Source of the DNA: Candidatus Blastococcus massiliensis AP3
Lineage (GTDB): Bacteria; Actinomycetota; Actinomycetes; Mycobacteriales; Geodermatophilaceae
DNA length: 64,000 nucleotides
Assembly: GCF_000582785.1 (NCBI RefSeq)
Contig: NZ_HG931174.1
Location: 1,115,005 to 1,179,004, forward strand
Direction: 5' to 3'
Positions 58,444-64,000 of this stretch are shown here, one piece after another. The position numbers and the translations under genes are program-made. Each line of letters begins with the position of its first letter. Position 1 is the stretch's first letter. The notes below the pieces were generated by a model. It ran no database searches. It had not been told where the DNA came from and saw nothing but the letters and a program-made list of their open reading frames with translations.

Positions 58444-60057
58444 ATGAACGCCGCAGCCAGAGCCGCGAGCACCAGCGCCGTCATCGCGCTGGCGCTGGCG
58501 GCTGCCTGGTTCTTCTGGCCGGTGCAGCTCGGTGGCGCGACGACCTACGTCAGCACGTACGGGATCAGCATGGAACCCGGCTTCTCGACGGGTGACCTCG
58601 CCGTGCTCCGCCCCGCCGACTCCTACGAGGTCGGCGACGTGGTGGCCTACCACTCGGAGATCCTCGACACGAAGGTCATGCACCGGATCGTCGACGTGGA
58701 CGGCGACCGGTTCGTGCTGCAGGGCGACAACAACGACTGGCTCGACGAGGACCGCCCGACCGCCGACGAACTCCTCGGCAAGCTGTTCCGCCAGGTGCCC
58801 CAGGGCGGCAGGATGCTCGACGCGATCACGTCGCCGTGGTCGCTGGGGCTGATCGCCGCCGTCGTCCTCGGCCTGTTCGGCACGAGCGACACCGTGCGCC
58901 GCGCGCGCGGCCGCCGCCGGGGCCGGCACGCGCCCCGCCGGACGAGCCCCGTGGCCGCCGTCTCCTTCTCGATGCCCACCCGTGCGCAGGCGCGCCAGGT
59001 GGCGATCGTCTCCGGCGCGGTCGCGCTGCTGGCCGCCGTGGCCGGCGCCGCGCTGCTGGCCCTGCCGACGACGACGACCGAGACCCGCACCCTGCAGGTC
59101 GCCCAGGAGGGCCGGTTCGCCTACACGGGCACCGCGGCCCCGGGGACGACGTACCCGACCGGCGCCATCGCGACCGGTGACCCGATCTACACCCGGCTCG
59201 TCGACGACCTGGCCGTCTCCTTCGAGCAGGTGGTCAGCGCGCCGGGTCTCGACGCCGTCGAGGGCGTCGTGCGTCTCGACCTCTCCGTCGCCACGGCGGA
59301 CGGGTGGAGCGCTCCGCTCGGCGACAGCCCCGCCGTCGCGGTCGAGGACGGCGCCGCCACCGCCACCGTCCCGATCGACCCCGACCTCGCCCGCGCCGCC
59401 GTCGACCGGCACAACGCCGAGATCGGTGGCAGCGCCGGGACGGCGACCATCATCGTCACGCCGGTCGTCGAGATCACCGGCGTCGTCCAGGGCGCGGCGT
59501 TCACCGCCGAGGAGGTGCCGGCGCTGACGTTCGCCATGGACCCCACCGCGCTGCGTCCACCCACCTCCGAGTCCACCTTCGAGCCGAACGCGCAGGTCGC
59601 CGTCCCCGTCGACGAGGTCGTGGCCCGCTCGTTCACGCTGCTCGGCATCGACCTGCCGATCGACGCGGCCCGGCTCATCGTCCTCGCCGTCCTCGTGGTG
59701 GCCGCCGTCGTCACCGCCGCCACCGGGTGGATCGGTCGTCCCCGCTCCGGCGACGCGGCCGACGAGTTCGCCGTCCGCAACGCCGCGCGCATCCTGCCGG
59801 TGGCGGGCCTGAGCACGGGGCCCCATGTCGTCGACGTCTCGGATGCCGACGCCCTGCGCCGGGTGGCCGAGCGGTTCGACGGTCTGGTGCTGCACCACGC
59901 CGGTCCCGAGGGCCAGACGTTCGCCGTCCAGGACGCCGAGACGACCTACCGCTTCGTCTTCCCTGACACGGCCGTCACCCGGACCCCGCCGCCTCCGCCG
60001 CCCGCGGTCCGGCCGGCGCCCGCGCCGGCGACCATGCCGCTGCCCCGCGTGGCCTGA
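58444..60057 (+). CDS. SipW-type signal peptidase I fused to a DUF5305-like domain
   Basis: 537 residues. A first membrane helix (8-28) precedes a peptidase S26 domain with Ser42 in YGISMEPGFSTGD, His80 in VMHRIVDVDGDRF and Asp95 in LQGDNND. A His rather than Lys at the second site marks the ER/SipW type. Two more helices follow (about 132-148 and 186-208), then a beta-rich extracellular domain (215-410) opening TETRTLQVAQEGRFAYTGTA with DPIYTRLVDDLAVSFE, which resembles DUF5305 of haloarchaea. Another helix (420-440) and a cytosolic tail ending in Pro-rich TPPPPPPAVRP complete it. It probably processes and then handles the preceding secreted protein. Confidence 0.82.
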   Translation: MNAAARAASTSAVIALALAAAWFFWPVQLGGATTYVSTYGISMEPGFSTGDLAVLRPADSYEVGDVVAYHSEILDTKVMHRIVDVDGDRFVLQGDNNDWLDEDRPTADELLGKLFRQVPQGGRMLDAITSPWSLGLIAAVVLGLFGTSDTVRRARGRRRGRHAPRRTSPVAAVSFSMPTRAQARQVAIVSGAVALLAAVAGAALLALPTTTTETRTLQVAQEGRFAYTGTAAPGTTYPTGAIATGDPIYTRLVDDLAVSFEQVVSAPGLDAVEGVVRLDLSVATADGWSAPLGDSPAVAVEDGAATATVPIDPDLARAAVDRHNAEIGGSAGTATIIVTPVVEITGVVQGAAFTAEEVPALTFAMDPTALRPPTSESTFEPNAQVAVPVDEVVARSFTLLGIDLPIDAARLIVLAVLVVAAVVTAATGWIGRPRSGDAADEFAVRNAARILPVAGLSTGPHVVDVSDADALRRVAERFDGLVLHHAGPEGQTFAVQDAETTYRFVFPDTAVTRTPPPPPPAVRPAPAPATMPLPRVA

Positions 60058-60067
60058 CCGTCGCCGC

Positions 60068-60901
60068 TCAGCGCCGCCAGAAGTCGAAGCGGTCGCGCCC
60101 GGGGCGGAACCCCGCAGCCTCCACGACGTCGACGGCGAGGTCGAACTTCTGGCCCACCGCCGACGGGGTGTGGGCGTCGCTGCCGAAGCTGACCGCCTCG
60201 CCACCCTCCTCGTGGAACCAGCGCATCTGGTCGGCCGAGGCGAGCGGGCTGGTGGTGTTGATCTCCAGCGCCCGCCCGGAGCCGGCCAGCGCGCGGAAGA
60301 CCGCCCGGTACTCCTCCTCGTAGTCCTTCTCCACGTACCGGTGCGAGCCGCCCGGCCAGTAGCGCCGGGGGAAGTCGGCGTGCGCCAGCACCTGGAAGAC
60401 GTCGCTGCCCTCGATCATCCGCACCATCTCGCTGAGGTAGCGCCGCATGGTGGCGTCGGCGTCCGTCTGCAGCAGCCGGCCGACGCCGACCAGCCGGCCC
60501 CAGTCGTCGAGGGAGTGCAACGAGCCGAGGATCCGGTCGACGGGGGCACCGCGCAGGTGCGTGGCGATGCTCGCGGCGAACAGGTGCGGCTCGCCGGCCT
60601 CCACGCCCGAGAGGATCCGCAGCTCGGGGAACCGGTCGCGTACCTCGGCGAGCTCGGCGAAGTACCCCTCGACGTCGATGGGCAGCTGCTGGGCCGGGAA
60701 CCGGTCGGTCAGCCCGCGCTCGGTCGCCAGGTCCTCGGCCTGCCAGACGGTGAAGTCCAGGTGCTCGGTGAACGCGATCGCCGGGATGCCCTGCGCGATC
60801 GCCTGCTCGCACGCGCGCCGCATGGTCGAGGCATCCGCGGTGTCCCACGACCAGTGCGTGTGCACGTGGTTGTCCGGCGGTCGCTGCCCGTGGTGTGCCA
60901 T
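60068..60901 (-). CDS. PHP-domain phosphoesterase (histidinol-phosphatase-like)
   Basis: 277 residues from ATG 60901. PHP metal-site motifs in order: NHVHTHWS, AFTEHLDF, LSGVEAGEPH, ILGSLHSL, LAHADFPRRY, LEINTTS and FGSDAHT. The arrangement is that of HisK-type histidinol phosphatases and related phosphoesterases, with three metals expected. No his genes are near, so the substrate is open. Divergent from the recQ gene (80 bp). Confidence 0.88.
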   Translation of the reverse strand: MAHHGQRPPDNHVHTHWSWDTADASTMRRACEQAIAQGIPAIAFTEHLDFTVWQAEDLATERGLTDRFPAQQLPIDVEGYFAELAEVRDRFPELRILSGVEAGEPHLFAASIATHLRGAPVDRILGSLHSLDDWGRLVGVGRLLQTDADATMRRYLSEMVRMIEGSDVFQVLAHADFPRRYWPGGSHRYVEKDYEEEYRAVFRALAGSGRALEINTTSPLASADQMRWFHEEGGEAVSFGSDAHTPSAVGQKFDLAVDVVEAAGFRPGRDRFDFWRR

Positions 60902-60980
60902 CGCCTGTGGATTCTCCACCGTCGCCCACAGGTCGCGCTCGGCGGTCCGTCCTGTCACCGGGGGTGCCTACTGTCGGGGC

Positions 60981-63209
60981 ATGACCACCGCGGCGCCGAC
61001 GTCCGAGACCGCCAGCCTGGTCCACGCAGAGGCGCTGGCCGTGCTCCGCGAGCTGACCGGCCGGCCCGACGCCGTCTTCCGCGAGGGGCAGGACGCCGCG
61101 GTCTCCGCGCTCGTCGAACGCTCCCAGCGGGCCCTGGTCGTGCAGCGGACCGGATGGGGCAAGTCGGCGGTCTACTTCGTCTCCACGGCCCTGCTCCGGC
61201 GCCGCGGCAAGGGCCCGACCCTGCTCGTCTCGCCGCTGCTCGCGCTCATGCGCGACCAGGTGGCGGCCGCGGCCCGTGCCGGCATCCGGGCCGTCGAGAT
61301 CTCCAGCGCCAACATGACCGAGTGGGACGACATCGCGGCCCGCCTGGCCGCCGACGACGTCGACGTCCTGCTCGTCTCGCCCGAACGGCTCACCAATCCG
61401 CGCTTCCGCGAGGAACAGCTGCCCGGTCTGGTCGCGCGGTGCGGCCTGGTGGTCGTGGACGAGGCGCACTGCGTCTCCGACTGGGGCCACGACTTCCGGC
61501 CCGACTACCGCCGCATCCGCGACCTGCTCGGCACGCTTCCTGCCGGCACGCCGGTGCTGGCCACCACCGCCACCGCCAACGAGCGGGTGGTGGACGACGT
61601 CGCCGAGCAGCTCGGCGCCGGCGGGGTCGAGGTGACCACCGTCCGGGGCCCGCTCTCGCGCGACTCGCTGCGGCTGGGCGTGCTCCGGCTCCCGTCGGAC
61701 CGCGCGCGCCTGGCCTGGCTGGCCGCCCGCATCGGCGACCTGCCGGGCAGCGGCATCGTCTACACGCTCACGGTGGCCGCCGCGGAGGAGACGGCGAACC
61801 TGCTGCGCGACGCCGGCCACGAGGTCCGCTCCTACACCGGCCGGCTGGACGACGCCGACCGCAAGGACGCCGAGGAGGCGCTGCGCAACAACGAGGTGAA
61901 GGCGCTGGTCGCCACCTCGGCGCTCGGCATGGGCTTCGACAAGCCCGACCTCGGGTTCGTCGTCCACCTGGGGGCGCCGTCGTCCCCGGTCAGCTACTAC
62001 CAGCAGGTCGGCCGCGCCGGCCGCGCCGTCGAGCACGCCGACGTGCTGCTCCTCCCGGGCCCCGAGGACATCGCGATCTGGCAGTGGTTCGCCACCTCCT
62101 CCATGCCGCGTGAGGACCACGCCGCCGCGGTGCTCACCGCCATGGCCGACGGCAAGGCGTGGTCGGTGGCCCGGCTGGAGACGGTCGCCGACGTGCGCCG
62201 GTCCCGCCTGGAGCTGCTGCTCAAGGTCCTGGCCGTCGACGGCGCGGTGGAGCGGGTGCAGGGCGGCTGGCGCTCCACCGGGCAGCCCTGGGTCTACGAC
62301 GCCGACCGCTACGCCCGGGTGACGCGGACCCGCGAGGCCGAGCAGCGGGCGATGCTCGCCTACGCCAAGCCGGTCGACGAAGCCGAGTGCCGGATGGCCT
62401 TCCTGCAGTCCGCGCTGGACGACCCGACGGCGGCTCCCTGCGGACGGTGCGACGTCTGCGCCGGCCCCTGGTACTCCACCGACGTGCCGGAGGCCGCCGC
62501 CGAGGCGGCGTCCGCTGCGCTCGACCGGCCCGGCGTGGAGCTGGCACCTCGTGCCCAGTGGCCCACCGGCGCGGACCGGCTCGGCGTCGACGTGAAGGGA
62601 AAGATCGCGCCAGGGGAGCAGCTCGAGCCCGGCCGGGCCGTCGCCCGGCTCACCGACCTCGGCTGGGGCCAGCGGCTGCGCACCCTCCTCGGGGACGACG
62701 GCGTGGGCGGCGTGGTCGATCTGGAGGCGCCCGGCATCGAGGAGGACCCGGACGCCGCGTTCGACGTCCCCGTGCAGCGCTCGTTCTCCGACCTGCCACC
62801 CGATGACGACCTCCTCCGCGCGTGCGCGCGCGTGCTGGCGGCCTGGGACTGGTCGCAGCGGCCTGTAGCCGTGGTCGCCGTGCCCTCGCGACGGCGCCCC
62901 CGGCTGGTGACCGGGGTGGCGCAGGGGCTGGCGAGGATGGGTCGTCTGGACTTCCTGGGCGAGCTCTCGCTGGCGCACGGCGGCCCGACGGGGCAGCCGG
63001 GCGGGAACAGCGCCTTCAGGCTGGCCGGCGTCTGGGACCGGATCGTCGTGGGCCCCGAGCTGCAGGAGCGCCTGGCCTCGGTGGCGGGGCCGGTGCTGCT
63101 GGTCGACGACCTGGCCGACTCGCGCTGGACCATGACGGTGGCCGGCCGTGAGCTGCGCCGGGCCGGTGCCCCGGCCGTCCTCCCCTTCGCGCTCGCGCTC
63201 ACCGCCTGA
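60981..63209 (+). CDS. recQ: RecQ-family helicase with C-terminal phosphoribosyltransferase-like domain
   Basis: 742 residues from ATG 60981. Helicase motifs: VVQRTGWGKSAVYF with Lys61 (I), LVSPLLALMRDQ (Ia), VVVDEAHCVSDWGHDFRPDY (II, DEAH 160-163), LATTATAN (III), VATSALGMGFDKPD (V) and SYYQQVGRAGR (VI). The RecQ zinc site is Cys470, 487, 490 and 493. Beyond it, residues 625-735 resemble a PRTase fold, with VVAVPSRRRPRLVTGVAQGL and the PRPP-loop-like VLLVDDLADSRWTMT. The enzyme should unwind forked DNA; the tail's role is unknown. alkB follows. Confidence 0.9.
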   Translation: MTTAAPTSETASLVHAEALAVLRELTGRPDAVFREGQDAAVSALVERSQRALVVQRTGWGKSAVYFVSTALLRRRGKGPTLLVSPLLALMRDQVAAAARAGIRAVEISSANMTEWDDIAARLAADDVDVLLVSPERLTNPRFREEQLPGLVARCGLVVVDEAHCVSDWGHDFRPDYRRIRDLLGTLPAGTPVLATTATANERVVDDVAEQLGAGGVEVTTVRGPLSRDSLRLGVLRLPSDRARLAWLAARIGDLPGSGIVYTLTVAAAEETANLLRDAGHEVRSYTGRLDDADRKDAEEALRNNEVKALVATSALGMGFDKPDLGFVVHLGAPSSPVSYYQQVGRAGRAVEHADVLLLPGPEDIAIWQWFATSSMPREDHAAAVLTAMADGKAWSVARLETVADVRRSRLELLLKVLAVDGAVERVQGGWRSTGQPWVYDADRYARVTRTREAEQRAMLAYAKPVDEAECRMAFLQSALDDPTAAPCGRCDVCAGPWYSTDVPEAAAEAASAALDRPGVELAPRAQWPTGADRLGVDVKGKIAPGEQLEPGRAVARLTDLGWGQRLRTLLGDDGVGGVVDLEAPGIEEDPDAAFDVPVQRSFSDLPPDDDLLRACARVLAAWDWSQRPVAVVAVPSRRRPRLVTGVAQGLARMGRLDFLGELSLAHGGPTGQPGGNSAFRLAGVWDRIVVGPELQERLASVAGPVLLVDDLADSRWTMTVAGRELRRAGAPAVLPFALALTA

Positions 63210-63224
63210 ACGGCCTATCCACAG

Positions 63225-63248
63225 CTTTTCGCACACATGTGCGAAAAG
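63225..63248. promoter_or_regulatory. LexA/SOS-like palindrome upstream of alkB
   Basis: An 11+2+11 inverted repeat with core TCGCACACATGTGCGA (63229-63244). This equals an actinobacterial LexA box TCGAAC-N4-GTTCGA except for one symmetrical change in each half. It overlaps the probable -35 region of alkB; TAGCGT at 63255-63260 is a possible -10 box whose start site would fall near the ATG (63267). Confidence 0.55.
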
Positions 63249-63266
63249 TCGGAGTAGCGTGCCGGC

Positions 63267-63896
63267 ATGCAGCTCGCGCAGCAGCCCTCGATGTGGGACG
63301 TCGCCGACGAGGCGACGCTCACGCCCCTCGCCGGCCGCGTGGAACGGCACCACCTCAGCGCCGGCGCGTGGGTGGATCACCTGCCCGGCTGGATCACCGG
63401 CTCCGGCGAGGTGCTCGAGGTCCTGCTCGGCGACATCGGCTGGCGCGAGGACAGGCGTCAGATGTACGAGCGCGAGGTCGCCGTCCCGAGACTGCTGCGG
63501 TGGTACGGCGCCGGCGAGACCCTGCCGCACCCGCTGCTGACCGAAGCGCGCGCGGAGCTCGACGAGTACTACCGCCCCGAGCTCGGAGAGCCCTTCGTCA
63601 GCGCCGGGATGTGCCTGTATCGGGGCGGCCGGGACAGCGTCGCCTGGCACGGTGACCGGATCGGCCGCGGCCGCTCCGGCGACACCATGGTCGCCATCGT
63701 CTCGTTCGGCTCCCCCCGGCCCTTGCTGCTCCGTCCCGCTTCCGGCGGCAGCAGCCTGCGCTTCCCCTTGGGCCACGGGGACCTCGTCGTCATGGGCGGC
63801 TCGTGCCAGCGCACCTGGGAGCACTGCATCCCCAAGACGACCAAGCCGGTCGGGCCTCGCGTGAGCGTCCAGTTCCGTCCGCGCGGCGTCGCATAG
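63267..63896 (+). CDS. alkB: AlkB-like Fe(II)/2-oxoglutarate DNA dioxygenase
   Basis: 209 residues from ATG 63267. The double-stranded beta-helix motif HxD is WHGDRIGRG (His128, Asp130), the distal His is in RTWEHCIPK (His186) and the oxoglutarate-binding Arg pair in RVSVQFRPR (Arg198, Arg204). SAGMCLYRGGRDSV precedes the metal site as in actinobacterial AlkB. It would reverse N-methyl lesions in DNA or RNA. It follows recQ by 57 bp with its own probable operator, and may be leaderless. The last 104 bp of the window hold no gene. Confidence 0.93.
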   Translation: MQLAQQPSMWDVADEATLTPLAGRVERHHLSAGAWVDHLPGWITGSGEVLEVLLGDIGWREDRRQMYEREVAVPRLLRWYGAGETLPHPLLTEARAELDEYYRPELGEPFVSAGMCLYRGGRDSVAWHGDRIGRGRSGDTMVAIVSFGSPRPLLLRPASGGSSLRFPLGHGDLVVMGGSCQRTWEHCIPKTTKPVGPRVSVQFRPRGVA

Positions 63897-64000
63897 CCCG
63901 CCGGCCCCGCACGGAAGAGCCAGGTGGCCGGCCGGGTCGAACCCCTCGTGCGGCCGCCCGCGAGGCCCCCCGCCGACCCCCCTGCAGACCCCCTCGAAGG

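Noticed and set aside
63897..64000. Terminator or tRNA-like TCGAACCCC in the last 104 bases
   Set aside because: Weak imperfect pairing only; no acceptor stem, and the sequence is cut by the window edge.

Overview
This 64 kb window is very GC-rich (GC at third codon positions, many GTG starts, GTGA/ATGA gene overlaps). Its gene families are typical of a soil or rock-dwelling actinobacterium. Gene content and paralogue style suggest Geodermatophilaceae (Geodermatophilus, Blastococcus or Modestobacter), but that is inference; there is no rRNA marker. I see no tRNA, rRNA, CRISPR array, insertion sequence or prophage. About 62 protein genes are called, plus two pseudogenes/remnants, two TPP riboswitches, several palindromic operator candidates and a set of strong intergenic hairpins.

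Layout. 1-2.1 kb: two exported low-complexity proteins on the minus strand, the first cut by the window edge. 2.2-16.1 kb: aidB, then a signalling block with a PAS-PAS-GGDEF-EAL protein, a NYN-domain protein, a PilZ protein, two RsbW-like ATPases, a GAF-ANTAR antiterminator and a GAF-PAS-PAS-GAF-PP2C phosphatase; a nucleoside hydrolase, an amino-acid permease and an unknown repeat protein lie among them. 16.2-24.0 kb: a complete divergent thiamin locus. The minus arm is [TPP riboswitch]-cytX-thiO-thiS-thiG-tenI. The plus arm is tenA-like-tenA-[second TPP riboswitch]-thiM-thiE-thiD. It provides pyrimidine uptake and salvage, thiazole synthesis and coupling; thiC, thiF and thiL are not in the window.

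24-33 kb: mntH, a VOC protein, dehydrogenases, a frameshifted rhodanese, a haloalkane dehalogenase-like hydrolase coupled to an RsmC-like methyltransferase, and a MEDS-ATPase regulator. 33-47 kb: a membrane diguanylate cyclase, ligC, a sulP-merR operon, small hypothetical proteins, an HxlR regulator divergent from an MFS exporter and a thioesterase, a lipoprotein hydrolase and an Old Yellow Enzyme. 47-55 kb: a DesK/NarL-type two-component system next to an ABC exporter, a MarR pair, a chemoreceptor remnant and a uracil permease.

55-64 kb: a DUF2470 protein and rpsD diverging from an IdeR/DtxR-like iron box, a membrane PP2C phosphatase, a small secreted protein followed by a SipW-type signal peptidase fused to a DUF5305-like domain, a PHP phosphoesterase, a RecQ helicase with a phosphoribosyltransferase-like tail, and alkB behind a LexA-like palindrome.

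Three themes recur. One is cyclic-di-GMP and partner-switching signalling (two c-di-GMP enzymes, one PilZ receptor, three HATPase proteins, two PP2C phosphatases). The second is DNA damage repair (aidB, ligC, recQ, alkB), with a 15-nt motif shared by aidB and ligC. The third is compact regulation by overlapping genes, riboswitches that contain the ribosome binding site, and palindromes at divergent promoters. The best candidate for an under-described system is the small secreted protein plus SipW-DUF5305 fusion at 57.8-60.1 kb.
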